Counted from the first letter of the stretch, positions 1-12,575 are shown. The stretch: 64,000 nt of DNA from Serendipita indica DSM 11827 (GCA_910890315.1 CAJVGD010000001.1:434001-498000); one strand, 5' to 3'. Notes: a model not told the origin generated them from the sequence alone. Made by a program: numbers and translations.

Positions 1-787
1 CCGGATGCTCTCGATTTGGTTGGCGAAGATCGGCTGCTACACGACTACAAGCACAATCCGAGAAGCGCTCTGATTCACATCAAGGTTAGTGCGTTTCCAC
101 GGAGCTAGGCTGGGCCTGCTAAAACCCCCCGGAATAGACCCGACCGTATCACTACAAGGACAATGTCATCCTCTTGGGTGATGCTGCCCATGCCATGGTG
201 CCCTTTTACGGCCAGGGGCTCAACTGTGGACTGGAAGACGTCCGCGTTCTCCACGTGCTACTAGAGAAGCACAGGGTCGACCCTGAAAATATGGTCCCGG
301 ACGGACAAGTCGATGACAACCTTTCTCGCGCTTTGCAAGAATACACCGACTCGCGACACGAAGACTTGGATGCAATTTGCGACCTTGCCATGGCAAACTA
401 GTGCGTCGGTTGATTGATTTCTCCTTGGTTCACCCATCTCACCCCTTGTCGTCTAGTGAGGAGATGAGGCATGCAGTGACAACGCCCATGTATCGGCTGC
501 GAAAGACGCTCGATGGGCTACTATCGAGGTGGACGCCGTTCCTCCCGTTCCAATCCTTTTTCCCATACCTGTCGTCGAACACGTTTGAACCGACGCCGAA
601 CGGCTGGCTCGCACTGTATACGATGGTCACCTTTCGACCGGATATACGCTACTCTGAAGTGCGACGAAAGGCAAAACGGCAAGATTACCTTCTTTCCATG
701 TTTGCTTGGAGCGGGATCGCAACCACGGCCGGTGTCGGCTCGTTGGCCGTCGGTTTGCAGTTATGGGCACGGTGGAGACGGTGCTGA
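1..787 (+). CDS. BNA4: Kynurenine 3-monooxygenase, C-terminal part (5' end outside window)
   Basis: FAD-dependent hydroxylase that turns kynurenine into 3-hydroxykynurenine in de novo NAD synthesis, normally on the outer mitochondrial membrane. Three exons are visible: 1-84, 138-400 and 457-787, joined in frame by introns 85-137 and 401-456. Exon 2 carries [16 protein letters not shown], the second FAD-binding signature that is diagnostic of this enzyme. Exon 3 has the family's C-terminal region and ends with a hydrophobic stretch (around 690-770) that would be the membrane anchor, then a short basic tail. The N-terminal dinucleotide-binding fold lies upstream of base 1. The identification is firm; only the start is missing. 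Confidence 0.93.
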
Positions 788-1176
788 TGGTATACGTCAT
801 TATCCATTTACGTGGCTCATCAAAAGTGAAAGGCAACGTGCATTGAGCCCGATTCGAATACAAGAGGAGTTGTATCAAATCTGTACCGTTGAGAGCAATG
901 ACACAGTCAAAAGTGAGTGGGAGAAGAGAATGACCGGAGGGGGGAAAGAAACAGGATACAGAACGAGACGATGTCCGATGTTTTGAGAAGGCGTTCATTG
1001 CTGTTTCGTTGCTTTGAGAATATGTACAGATCCATCGGAGAATGGCGTGCTGAAAAGTTGGCATGCTGTTTCGGGAGCTTGCAAACTTGTGGGATGACAT
1101 GACCGGATGTTCCCACGGGGGGTTTTCAACACGCCACTGGACGGAGTGTCTGTGTGTGTGATGACGCAGAGGGAGC
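788..1176. other. Convergent 3' intergenic region
   Basis: Lies between the stop codons of the kynurenine monooxygenase and the AT-hook gene. Only unsupported frames are present; it should hold both 3' UTRs. Confidence 0.5.
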
Positions 1177-1746
1177 TCAAGCGACCGGGGCAGGCTGAGC
1201 TTCGAGCGTCGGAGCAATGACTGGAGCCTCTTCGTCTGTCTTTGGCTTTTTGCGCGGACGACCACGCTTTGCGGGTGGACGATTCTTCTTTGCCTCTTCT
1301 GCGGCTAGCTCTTCGGGAGTCTTGATCTGGTTTGAAAGCAATGTTAGAACACGTCTGAGAACAGATGGGACGGGGCGCAACATGCCTTTTTGGGACGTCC
1401 CCTACCACGTTTGACTGGCGGGGCTGGGGCGTCTCCGGAGACGGGAGCAGCGGGGTCTACTGGAACACTGTCGGTAGCAGGAGCGGGCGCATCTGCACCG
1501 TCTGGTTTCTTGCCAGTGCTTGCTGGTCGTCCACGCTTGCGTTTCTGGGCGTCGGCGGAGACGACTGGGAGTGCAAACGAGTCGAAAGGAGTGAAAACCA
1601 AGTCCAAACGACGAGTAGACGGTCAGTCTTTACACCACTGGCAACGGGCGGGTCCACATACGCGCTGGATCAACGAGCTGGTCGTTAGCATCGATATCCT
1701 CATCATCAGACTCTCTGCTGCGCTTTGCAGGCGGGACAGTCGCCAT
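1177..1746 (-). CDS. Small AT-hook DNA-binding protein
   Basis: Predicted nuclear protein of about 137 residues with three AT-hook cores: KRGRPAS, KRGRGRPKK and KRGRPRKK. Each has the Gly-Arg-Pro centre that inserts into the minor groove of AT-rich DNA. Three exons: 1662-1746 (start ATG, MATVPPAKRSRES), 1386-1564 and 1177-1326. The second intron (1327-1385) has a GC donor (AAG|gcatgt) and an AG acceptor; no GT donor nearby keeps the frame. The linkers are rich in Ala, Pro and Asp, as in HMGA-like chromatin proteins. No other domain is visible, so target genes cannot be named. It is transcribed divergently from the OS-9 gene. Confidence 0.8.
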
Positions 1747-2341
1747 TCTTCGTACAAAAGGCCCAGTGGTGGCGGGGGAGAAGGAGCGGCGAGCACGGTC
1801 CCCTCTGGAAATTCGGGGGGCCTTTTATGGGTTGAAACACCTTTACGCTATTTGTGGCTTATTTTCTGCAATTAACATTCAGTCTCCTGATTATTCCGCC
1901 GTTATCGAGACGTCCCCTTGGAACGGCTCCCGCGCCTCGAGCGGCCCCTTGAAAATTCCCAATAATTGCCGACGGCTTTCTGGAAATTTTCTCAGCATTT
2001 TAATTTTCTCAGAATCACGCTCGGCGACTCACAATCCGCCCAATCTTCTGATTGAGGCGCTCCTTTCGAAGCGTCGACCCCGACCCAGCCCTTTGGTTCG
2101 CCTGCTGTAAATGGAAATTCCGGTGAAAGCATTGTGCATGTTTGGTCACTCGATATCCGAATTTTTGTCCATTTTTTGCCACTCCCGCCGAATCCCTGGG
2201 CGGAGTTTGAATTTCCCGCTTCTGGTCAGCACCTCTATAGGGGCTCCTAGGCGGTTTCTTTGACCTCCAAGGACTCTTGAACACGTCGCTTTGGGTCTTT
2301 CCAGAGTCCATCTTAGTTTGTGCCAACTACCACTTTTCTGG
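1747..2341. promoter_or_regulatory. Shared divergent promoter region, AT-hook gene / OS-9 gene
   Basis: About 595 bp between two start codons that face away from each other. No coding frame is supported. AT-rich stretches at about 1850-1880 and 1960-2020 are the most promoter-like parts; no specific operator is recognised. Confidence 0.4.
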
Positions 2342-4207
2342 ATGCTGCCACTCACGTTGCTTGCGCTCGTCGTGGGCAGCGCAGAGCAAGCATTTGCTCT
2401 ACGTTCAAGCAATGTACCCGAAGATCTGTTTGCATATCCCAAGTATTCGATTCACTTTCTCAATGGCCAGCCAGTCCTGAATGACACTGCACAACGCTGG
2501 CTCCAGGATGGTGTCGTCGACCAAGACGAGTTTCTCGGCCACAAAACATCTTCCCAAGACGCTTCCAAGCTCTTCAAGAGCATTGCTGGTGGCCCTGAGG
2601 ATGCTGAGCTGGCACCAGCAGCGGCCAGTCCACCCAACGACGCTCCCAGCCACCCACCCACCCTTCAAAAGATGAAACTTGGCTCTTCAGACTATCTCTG
2701 TCTCTTGCCGTCCCCACCAGACGTTCCCTCGTCCGACGACGACTCCCAGCAGGCACCCCAGCCGATTCGCGCATGGGAATTGCTGCAGCCTCTGGAAGGC
2801 ACATGTCTCTATGTACGTCGAGCATATTTTTTGGGGGTCTCTCTCATTATTCCTGACGTACACCTCCCCATGTCAAATGGCCCTTTGAAAAAAATCGCAG
2901 CATCGCCAAGGTACGCCGGTTCTCACCATTGGTTTCATAATTCTCAACCAAGATGCATCCAGGGTGGTTTAGCTATGCATATTGTCATGGACGCCACGTT
3001 AGGCAATTCCGAGAGCTCGAGCCGAATCTCCCATTCGGTGCGCCCCCCGCCGCTGCCATGGCATTCCCATCCATACTAACCCGTGGCAATTTATTTTTTC
3101 TTCAATAGGACTAAAGACACCAGCCGAGGATCCAAACGAGCCCGCGTACATGCTCGGACATGCTCCCACGCCAGCAGCAACAACGCCAAATGACGACGAC
3201 CAAGGCAAGACGCAGCACTTGTCCGTCGCGGATCGCACTGCACTCGCGAACCGACTCGAGCTCGCCAGAGGTGCAGGTCAACGCTATCTCAATCTGCACA
3301 TGGGTGACGGCACCGTATGCGATAAATCTGGACAGCCGCGTCAAGTCAACGTTCAGGTGGGCACACATACCACAAAAAGCCGAACAATTGTTAACCTCTA
3401 TCATATACATAATCAGTTTCACTGCGGCGCGGGTCCTCGAGATGTGATCGCGTGGATAAAGGCAAGTGGTTCCCCTTCACAATTGATTTCTAACCTGACC
3501 GCCTTTTTATAGGAGCACAAGACGTGCTCGTACACACTCCTTATCCATACCCCTCGATTGTGTAATGAACCAGGGTTCAAGGACCCACGAGACGACCTCC
3601 CGGACACACCCCTCCACTGCCGCAAAATCGTCGACACACTCGATGGCACAGACCCGACACTCCCAGCCTCTTCATCCCCCTTTGAACGTCGCAAACCTAA
3701 ACCACTCCCTGCGCCCCGAAAGGAAAGAGCCAAAGGCAAGGACAAGGACGGCGGGGGAAGATGACGTCTGGTGCAGACGACAAGATCAACGATGCGCAAG
3801 CAAAGATGATCAGAGCCGCGTTTGATGCATTGCTCGGCCGCAAGGATTCGACAAAGGGCAACAACAACAATCAAGGTGGTACAGGTGAGGGCAAGTCAAA
3901 GGGAGAAGACCTCGCGGATAAGATTGTTGCTGTGTCCATCGACGAGGACGGCGAGATTCAGTTTCTCGATTCGCTGGGCGGCGGTAGCAAGGATAAGAAA
4001 AAGGCAGACAAGAACAAGGACAACGCAGCAGCCCCGACATTGCGCAACGACCAGCTCGGAGACGATGAAGGAGATGTCATGGAGATTGAACTCGCAGATG
4101 GTGAAGACGCGGCGCGGTTGATGAAGATTCTTCAAGACGCGGGCTTTGACGCACGGTTCCCTGGCGCAGACGACGATGAAAAGGAAGGAAAGCACGACGA
4201 ACTGTAA
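2342..4207 (+). CDS. YOS9: OS-9/Yos9-type ERAD lectin with HDEL signal
   Basis: ER-lumenal lectin that reads trimmed N-glycans on misfolded proteins and passes them to the Hrd1 ligase. The ATG at 2342 starts a clear signal peptide (MLPLTLLALVVGSAEQAFA), followed by the OS-9 N-terminal motif YPKYSIHFLNGQPVLN. The MRH domain is built from several exons: a 10-nt micro-exon at 2901-2910 joins to give YHRQGWFSYAYCHGRH, then RQFRELEP, MGDGTVCD, FHCG and EHKTCSYTLLIHTPRLC. Intron 3462-3512 uses a GC donor (AAAG|gcaagt). The acidic C-terminus ends in HDEL, which retrieves it to the ER. The last two frames do not join directly: one extra G in the run 3753-3757, or an intron 3688-3776 with a weak donor (gtcgca), would join them. 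Confidence 0.9.
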
Positions 4208-4601
4208 CTTATCCAATCTTGCTATTTTTACATCCTTAGAGTCTCTTGGGTTTGGCAGTCGTTTCAAAGTCTAAAGTACACAATCGAGCGCAAAAGAAAC
4301 CGAAACGAAAAAATCGCAAACGATTGAAAAGGTGGGATGCTGCAGCGAGCACAGCGAAAGAAGAGCGTGAAATAGGAGGTCATATCCGCGCATACGGTCG
4401 TGTCGAGGTTATGGTGATTTAGGGGGGGTTTGGAGAGAGCGAGGAGCGGGGTTTGCACAGGTATACAACATTGGAGAAGCAATTAGCGATAAACAATCCG
4501 GGAGACTTGGGGGTTGAGGCCGTCGATAGTCGTGCTGTGGTCATCTTGTACGACCAGTCAAAAGGATGTCAATGTCCATAACTCTGCGATCCAAATACTC
4601 T
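4208..4601. other. Convergent 3' intergenic region
   Basis: Between the stop codons of the OS-9 gene and the HAL-type kinase. No coding or RNA feature seen. Confidence 0.5.
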
Positions 4602-7526
4602 CTAGAAAAACTTTTTCTTTTCCTCGGACGGGGGTTGGACGTGCGAATGATCTGGGTGAACACCAGGTTGCGAGCAAGTGATGATATTCTTCACCCAATC
4701 ATCCCCATCGTCTTCCAACTCGACCACCTCGCATCCATCGTCCTCTGAAGGCGAATGATGCCGGTTGAGATCCCCACCACAGATAGAGCCACCACATTTG
4801 CAGACGAGTCCCTTGGACTTGCCCGTGCCAATCAAAAGATCAGAGAGCGTGCATCGACCGTATGGCTCGACATGCATCATCCGTCGCAACGCACCCCGCG
4901 TCTCGCGCGGGAGAAGGCGGAAGATGGATTCCGTCGGGAGATCAGCATTGCTATTCACACGTTCTCGTCTAATCGTCGTCGCGGCACTGTCCTTCGAATT
5001 GCCGGCGGCATGAGTGCGCTTGTCTACACTCTTTGCGGGTGAAGACCCCTCGACGGCACTAGCCGGCGGCGAAATGGCACTCGGAGGAACCGTAACCGTA
5101 CTAGGTGAATCCTTGGGGCTCTCTTCTCTCGCAGTCGAGGGTGCAGCGTTGGTCGGAGAAGCGCCGAGAGGCGACTTGGCCAAAGGAGCCCTTGCAGGCT
5201 CTGGAAGCGCGCTCATGGAGAGTGCCTGGACGATTGGCTTTCGGCGTTGAGCAATTATTCCCGTATTCGAGTGCGTTGGTGTCGAGTTGGACGGCGGGAT
5301 GACGAGCGGTGCCGCGGAAACGACACCGTCCTGGGTCATGGTCGTGATAGCGGGTGTCACCGGCGCAGACTCGGTCATGAGCGTAGGTCGCTTCATTTCG
5401 ATCACCGAGGGGTCGAGATCTTGAGGGCTTTCGACCTTGTGGACTTCCGGACCCAAAAAGGCGGGCAGTGTTGAAGCAGATGCGCTGTGATGCATCTTGT
5501 GAGGATGAGAATGCAATGCATCGACAGGCGAAAGAGATGCGTATGCTCGATGATGCTCAGCCTCAATGGTCGACGTGGGCGTGGTGACATTGGTGTCCGT
5601 ATCTGTACCTGCAAGAAGGGAATCATTGCAAAACGAGCTAGTCATCGAAGAGTTGCTCTTGGATTCCTCGACGGCCGACACGCTGTCCTCGCGAGGGGGC
5701 GTCCCAGCTTGCGAGGGTGGAGCCGTACGAACAGGTCGCACACTGAGATCCGGATGCGTGTGGACAAAACTGCGGAAATTAATGTCCTTCTTGGCATCGG
5801 GAAGCTTCCAGGGGAAGCGACGAAGGAGCATGCAGAGGAAGATCATGGCAATACTCCACACGTCCGACTTTTGCGGATCATAGGCACGGCCAGAGAGGAC
5901 CTCTGGAGCGAGGTATGGATCCGAACCGACGATGCCAGTGGCCTTTGTCGGTGCCTTTCCAGGATAATGAAAGACAACCGCGGTACCAAAGTCGATAATC
6001 TTGACGACATTTTGCTTTGTCATGACGCAATTGTCGAGCTTGAGATCTCGGTGTGCGAGTCCCATGCCGTGGAGATAGTCGACGCCGTCGACGATTTGGC
6101 GAAAGACGCAGTAAATTTCTGGACGGGACATTTGACCGGACATGACGACGCTGAACAGGTCAAAGGGAGCATACTCCATGACCTTGGCAAAAGTTAGAAC
6201 TGTTTAAAAGGGGCCACAGGGACAGACCTCGTAGAAATGGCCATGATCGCTAACGATTTCAATCGTTTCGATAATGTTCGAGTGCTTGAGCGTGGAGCCC
6301 ACGCAAAACTCTGCAGTAACCTTTTTGTGATATTCTCGTTCCGACTCTCCGGGCTTTCGTTGGCGAAACTCTTTTACGGCATAAATTGTCCCGCCGTCCT
6401 TTGCCTTGCCCTTGATGAGTCGTACCGTGCCGCCTGCACCCGAGCCGAGAACTTTGCCCCATTTACCATATTTCTTGGTCATTGTCGCGTGGGTGGCATC
6501 TTCAAGCGACTGGTGGGGCGTATGCCCCCCAGAGTCCTTGTGGCCTGATGGCGTGTTTGTGCCTGTGCTGGAATGGCGATGGCGATGATTAGAAGCGTGA
6601 ACTTGATGATGGGCAGAGGGCGTCTTGGCGCCGTCCTGAATAGTCGATAACGACGTTTGGGAGCCGTCTGGCGTCTGACTGCCCTTGGCGGGTTGTTTTT
6701 CCTTTGGATGGATCATCGTAAAGCCCAGGATGCCATGTGAGCGATGTGGAGTGTTCGTCCCATTGCTGTGAGCGTGGACGGACGAGGCAGAGGACCCGAA
6801 AAAGGACGAGCGTCGGCCCGAGGGGGTACCGTCGTTGCTAGTGTCTGAGCCTTGGCCTGGGGTATTCGTTCCGGAGCCTTCGACAGACTTGGAGGCTACG
6901 TAGTGGGATGCGCCACCGTGCTGGAGGTGATGATTGAGAAAGCGCTTGAGGTCGTTGATGGCACCGAGGTGATGCGACGACTTGTGTCTGACATGGTGTG
7001 TGTTATGACCGTTTTCTCCTGGGGTCATGGTGCCTTCTGTCGGTTCGATGTTGGGTAGACTAGTGTTAGGAGTACTCGACTTGCGAGAACCGAGACGTGG
7101 TCTGGAGAGTGTAAACTTGTGGTTTGGAGTGCTTGTACCCGAGGGAGAGGCCGGTGGGAGGGCCGGGGACGGCTTGGGGGATGGCGACGCAGCCTGGACG
7201 GTGAGGGCAGGTGCATTGGGTTTGAGGGCCTTTTAAAGCGTGTTAGTATTATAAGTTTAAGAGGATTAGTGAGCGAGAGGGAGCACGCAGAAGATGATGA
7301 CGAGAGATCGGCGGGAGTGAGCGGCATAGACGACCCGAACGGCACGGGAGCCTTTGGAGCTTACCTGGGACGATTCGTGGGCTGCAAAATCAGTAGCGGT
7401 GGGAGGAGGGGGCTCGTTGGGACTGCCTGGGCCCGTACTGGCAGCAGATGGCTGAGGGGGATGGCTAGGAGGAGCCTCGAGCGAGGGCGTCGCGGGCAGA
7501 GGACTAGGAGAGACCAGTGTGGCCAT
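4602..7526 (-). CDS. HAL4/SAT4-type Ser/Thr protein kinase
   Basis: Fungal NPR/HAL-family kinase; relatives stabilise plasma-membrane transporters and activate potassium uptake. Exons 7365-7526, 6228-7229 and 4602-6182 join in frame to about 914 residues. The long N-terminal half is Ser/Thr/His/Pro-rich with repeated GTNTP motifs. Kinase motifs follow in order: [10 protein letters not shown] (glycine loop), AVKEFRQ (catalytic Lys), [24 protein letters not shown] low-complexity Ser/Pro insert of roughly 250 residues sits between the RRFPWKLPD region and the final [15 protein letters not shown] helix, so the catalytic domain is split in sequence. The C-terminus is acidic and ends in a Lys/Phe cluster. 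Which HAL paralogue it matches is not certain. Confidence 0.87.
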
Positions 7527-7915
7527 TATTCGTCAGCTTTTGGGTGCTGGGGGATGTCGAGAGCAGCGTCGAGGGAGATACGGGCTGGCCAGGACTATCG
7601 ACGTAGAGTTCAAGTCTCATTTACGCCCGCTTCGTCTAATTTCTAATGTTTACTCCGATAAAGAACAGCCGCGGCAGTCTCTGGCCCTTTCCATATCCAG
7701 CTACATTCGGGCCTTTTCGATGGATGCACATGGGCTTATCTTTCTAGCCTCTAAGCCTAGCTCGCCCGCGTAAAAAAGCCAAGCTCGCGTCGTAATCTGT
7801 CATAGAAAGCACGTTTGTCTTGGAATGTTATGATCCCTACTCGTTGAATCTAGTCGCCACATGGGTTTACCTCACGTATACCAGCTGGCCTTAATCTGGA
7901 GCTTGCCTCTTTGAC
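7527..7915. promoter_or_regulatory. Divergent promoter region, kinase / amino acid permease
   Basis: 389 bp between the kinase start (minus) and the permease start (plus). No supported coding frame; presumed to hold both promoters. Confidence 0.4.
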
Positions 7916-10323
7916 ATGGCCCATTCACCCTCATCGCCACGTTCTAGAGCGTCTTCTTCAGGCTCTTCAACTTCTTTACGCGCTCTCGAATTCTCCGAAG
8001 GTGCCCAGCGCGCTCCTCACACGCCAACACACGGCTTTGGTCCCTCTCTCGGCCACAGACCGCGTCTCCTCAGCGTCAGTACACCCACGACATTTGCATT
8101 CGACTTTCAGGGAGATCTCTTGCCCATCTCGCTCAGCGAATCCGCCGGCGAGAGCACTCACGTCGCGGAGAAGACGATTGGGCTCGTCAATGGTGAGCCG
8201 CTACTTCTGTTCTGTTAAAAAAAAGAATATGCTAAGTGTTTCCAAAAGGCGTCGCATTAGTCGTTGGCAACCAGATTGGCTCGGGAATCTTGTGAGCGCC
8301 CTTTGCACACCGTTCGACCTCCTTGTTTATCTCCATTCAGCTCTTCTCCTGGCGTCGTACTCGCAGATTCAGGCTCTGTAGGCGCTAGTTTAATGGTCTG
8401 GGTCGTCAGCGGTATCCTAGCATGGACAGGAGCAAGGTAACTAGTCCCGTCGAAATCTACAAAATCACTCATACCGAATAGCTCTTTTGCAGAACTGGGC
8501 TCTGCAATACCACTAAGGTACGCTTCACACCTCTTCATGACCTCCCGGCATCTCACAAGCAAACCCTCGACAGTGGTGGTGCACAGGCATATCTCGCATA
8601 CGCATATCATCCCATCGTGTCTTATTTATTCTCATGGACAGCAATCTCCGTCCTAAAGCCTGGCTCAAATGCCATTATCGCCCTTATTTTTGGGTGCGTC
8701 TTCTTTTTTCTCAGCCACCGCCGGTCGTCTCATCCCAAATTCAGAGAATACCTCAACAGGCTCTTCTTTCATGCCACTTCGGCAGCCGCCAGCCCAGACA
8801 GTCTCCCAGACTGGGCAAACAAATTGATGGGATGCATCGCCGTCATCATTGTATCAGTATTATGCGTCGCAACCCCAAGATTAGCCACGCGTGTGGCTGT
8901 TTTATTCACGTCTGTAAAGGTACGGGGCGTCTGGCGGCAAACGTTTCTGGGTGCTTAAACTAACTTGCCGAGCTTAGATTGCCGCTTTGGTGAGATTTCA
9001 AGAGGGCATGCGAATAAATGCTCATCCGGGGTAGATTGCTGTAGCTGTCATGGGATTCATCACGCTCGCACGTGGTAAGATATCTTCGTCGTTCAGGGAG
9101 CCACTGTACGAGGGCACATCGCCCAACCCGAGCGCATACGCACTCGCTCTCTTTTCTGGTTTATGGGCGTATGAAGGATGGGATCAAGGTGGGATTATTC
9201 CTTGTGTATCAAATTATTCTGATCCGAGCAGCCAACTACATTACCGGCGAGATGAAGGACCCTGCAAAGAACATGCCAAGAGTTATCCACAGCAGCATGA
9301 CCACCGTAACGGTAAGATGAGTCATCTTGCCTTTCCTTTCTAAGTTCTTCCAAGCTCCTCTTTCTATTTGCCAACGTATCCTACTTTCTCGTACTCGACA
9401 AGGTATTTCCACTGCTCCCTCCACCACCATGTTCTGACAAGTCGTCCAGGACACGGTATCACGAAGTAACACGATTGCACTCGACTTTGGCCGAGCCCTG
9501 TTTGGACCAGCAGGTGCAATCATCTTTGCATGCATGGTAGCCGTCTCGTGCTTTGGCGCTCTCAATGGAGCATTCTTCACCTCGTCTCGTCTCATCTGTG
9601 CAGCTGGTCGTGAAGGCTTTTTACCTGAACTCTTTGGTCATTTGCACCCCGTCCGTAAAACGCCACTCAATGCGACCATTCTACAAGCCGTCCTCACCCT
9701 CTTCTTTGTCATCTTTGGCGGCGGATTTAGGTCTCTTGTCAATTTTTATTCGGTGGCTAGTTGGGGTTTCTACTTCTTGACCGTCCTGGGCCTCGTTGTC
9801 CTCCGAATCAAAGAACCTTTTCTAGAACGGTGTGTTACCTGGATGCTATCCGCTTCTCTATACCTAATTATTGCATAGACCCTATAGGACGTATATTACG
9901 ACCCCACTCATCTTTTGCGGCGTAAGTGCTCGCTCCACGCAAAGATCACGCCTCACCGCATGGCAGGTCGCGCTGTTCCTACTCTCAATGCCCATAGTTG
10001 CAGCGCCATTGGAAGCTCTCTCAGCAATCGGTACGTCCCTCGATCAAACGTCCCCTTGCCATCTGCGCATGCATGCACGATCCATTGGCTAACGAGACGT
10101 GAATACTCTAGGGTTCATCGCGGCCGGTGTCCCGGTGTACTTTCTCACACAATCCAAATGGGCAAATCAGCCAGACGGGTTCGTGTCGCGCGTCAAGGGC
10201 TGGATCGCCACTGCCTGGGCGTTCTCTCTCGATAGGAGTAGTCAGCTTGGTCGTGGCGGGTGGACGCGGCTTGCGACAGAAGGCGATCCGGATGAAGTCG
10301 AGATGCATGCTGCACCACGATGA
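7916..10323 (+). CDS. LAT-type amino acid permease (APC superfamily)
   Basis: Polytopic membrane transporter of the L-type amino acid transporter/methionine-permease branch. The cytosolic N-terminus is Ser-rich. TM1 carries VGNQIGSGIFSSPG, the APC substrate-binding bend, followed by WTGASSFAELGSAIPLSGGA and the conserved EGWDQANYITGEMKDP segment. About 14 exons are needed; all joins I traced keep the frame. One exon is only 12 nt (8978-8989, encoding IAAL), between introns ending cttag and starting gtgaga. The C-terminal tail after the last membrane span is hydrophilic (WATAWAF to HAAPR). The substrate (Met, Leu or other neutral amino acid) cannot be read from sequence alone. Confidence 0.88.
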
Positions 10324-10825
10324 TGGCAACCCATCGTGGACCCGGGATTCCCTTTGCGCATCCCCCTTGTGCGAGGGCCTGTGTGGACTTGGAGCAAAGG
10401 AAAGGTACCCCTGGTCTAGAACCGTGCATATCGGTGAGCCGTCTTCGCATCCCCGGTTGATACCTGGAATGCTGATGGAGCGACCGTCAGGTGCCATCCT
10501 TTGTCGAGCTTATCTTATTCATCTCTTTGTATTCTACTCCATGAACATCGGATAATACTGGAGCAGAGGTGTACAGATAAGGGGTAACAGTCCTGTGGCT
10601 GGCCGCATTATGCAGAGGACACCCGCTACGGATCTGGACGAGCGCCGAATCTTAACATCAAAAGTCTATTTGCATAATATACAACACGGAGAGGGGAGTT
10701 GAACGGCGACCGGCATACAACACGACTGACAGGATTTGGGTGCACAGACAGAGACTGCACCAACCAGGCACAAGGGGGAGGCAAAGCCTTTGAAGAAATC
10801 GAGGTTTGTGGAGTGGTGAGATGAA
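10324..10825. other. Convergent 3' intergenic region
   Basis: About 500 bp between the permease stop and the BTB-protein stop. I see no gene here; short frames overlap on both strands without supporting features. Confidence 0.5.
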
Positions 10826-12062
10826 TTAGAGGTTGAAAACGCTGGCCACAATCGCGGCGTCGCTGTCAATGTCCAACCAGCGGGTACAGCGTGCACGGAA
10901 CATGTGCAAGTCGCTACACGAATGGCACAGCGTTTCGTCTTCGGAGAGCCTTCGAGATGCAGCCAGGACCTCCTCGACGAGATCTTCGTCAGATCCACCT
11001 GCACGCTCACCATTCTTTAGGGCCAGGAAGAGCGATCTTGCGAGCGTCCTCCAGCAATTCATGTGACGAGCCGCTGGAACATCAAAAAAGTCACTCTTTG
11101 GCGCTTCGAGCGCACGTGTGAACCGCTGCCGCAGAATCGCCTCTCGTGCCCGTCCCAGCCGAAGGACGGTCGGTAAGCCGAGTCGGTCTGCGTCTGATTC
11201 ATTGAGAGGTGTGCGTATTCGAGCGAGCTCGACGTAAGACGACAGTAGCCAGGTCGGGACATCGTACACCCGGGCGAGCTCGATGCGGAGAACGGGGGAA
11301 AGAGGGCGAGAGGTCAGGAGCTCAATGGCATAGGAGCGTGTCGTGGCAAACTCCCATTTCGTGGCCAAGCACAGGATGTTGATGATAGCCTCGGTTGACT
11401 GATTGAGCGGACGCCAGCTTGCGAGGTATCCGTTAGAGATTCTGACCTCAAACACGGGAATCTGCTGCTCACCTTGGGTAGACAGTTGACAGAAACGCAT
11501 CAAATTGATCGACTTGGATGTGCGGAAGATGGAGAGGATTGTCGTCGGAGCTACCTTCTACCTCTTTGTTGTCGAGAGGGGCGGAGATGGAGAATAGGTT
11601 GCGAAAGAATGGAGAGTTTCTGCTGAGCACGGATCTGTGAATGCGGTATAGGGTGCGCTCGACCTGATACCGACGGCGTAAGCCATCACACCTTCTGAGC
11701 CGTCGAGGAGACGACTCACCAAAAAGACCACGTTGCCATCCGCAAAGTAAAACTCCTAGAATGAATATATGAGGCGAATGCTGTGTCTGGTGCTGTATGA
11801 CACATACCGCAGACTGCTGGCGGGCAACACGAGGCGGAGAGGATTCACGGCTAGACTCGCCGACTTGGGGTACGAGCGTAGCACTGGAGCCAAAGCCGTT
11901 GGACATCTTATGCTGCTCTATGGTGGCAGCGTCGAGTAGCAACCCAGACATGGGCTGCTGGGTGCTGGAGGGGGACAATTGGCGAGATAAGCGCTCCGAG
12001 AACCTAGCATGGCGTAAGGCAGTCGCAGCTTGGCTGGATCTGGCGGGTGGGCTGGCCAGCAT
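10826..12062 (-). CDS. BTB/POZ domain protein
   Basis: Agaricomycete-type BTB protein, probably a dimerising adaptor; its partner is unknown. The Ser/Pro-rich N-terminus leads into the BTB core across short exons: EFYFADGNVVFL, then VERTLYRIHRSVLSRNSPFF, then LSTVYP. The back half follows (STEAIINILCLATKWEFATT, then helices to the C-terminus). The third intron is best placed at gtgagc...cgcaag (55 nt, with a ctctaac branch site), which restores the usual spacing between TVYP and WRPLNQS. The first in-frame ATG is at 12062, but the frame stays open upstream to about 12245 without an ATG, so a short 5' exon may be missing from this model. Confidence 0.78.
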
Positions 12063-12575
12063 CAAAAGATCGCCTCTGCTTGGGGAAAGGAGCGACAATG
12101 GCGAAAACGGAGAGCGAGCGGCGTCGATGGTAGACGACGAGAAGGAGCTGGGAGTCGAAGCCACGATTGCAAATGCCTGGTGAACAGCCTGTTTAAACGA
12201 GTTCTGGCTTTGATATGGACGCCGGGGGAACCGCAGGTCGCCTCGTGGCTAGCAAACTGAGGGATCGGAGAGGTCAGGTGTGGTCTGTGAAGCGCTCCAG
12301 AGGATCCACATTACATTCTAGTGACAACAACCAATAAAACGCCCGAGGAACTACAAGAGGTAGTCGGAGATGACAACTAGCGGGTGTGGCGACTGCTAAT
12401 CGGTTTCGAGCGAGCCGTGCACTTGTAAAGAGATGTTTTGTGAATATTCTCGAGATTCTTGGCTGGCCCTCAGGCGGCGTAACGGGTTTGGTAGTGGTCC
12501 AAAGTTGCGGCGGGCGACTGCTTTGTTTACCCTTCTGAGCTGACCTCGTCTGAACGCGCGTCGCGTACACACCAA
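12063..12575. promoter_or_regulatory. Divergent promoter region, BTB gene / RPT3
   Basis: Contains the open but ATG-less upstream frame of the BTB gene (to about 12245) and the RPT3 promoter. Nothing else is supported. Confidence 0.4.

Noticed and set aside
627-1408. Long minus-strand frames over the KMO 3' end and AT-hook gene
   Set aside because: They are shadows of the real genes and lack recognisable sequence.
3688-3776. Intron as sole explanation of the YOS9 frame change
   Set aside because: Length and phase fit, but the donor gtcgca is weak; a missing G in the nearby G5 run explains it as well, so neither is stated as fact.
12063-12164. BTB protein starting at 12164
   Set aside because: The codon there is GTG. 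Nuclear fungal genes rarely start at GTG, so the first ATG was used and the start marked uncertain.
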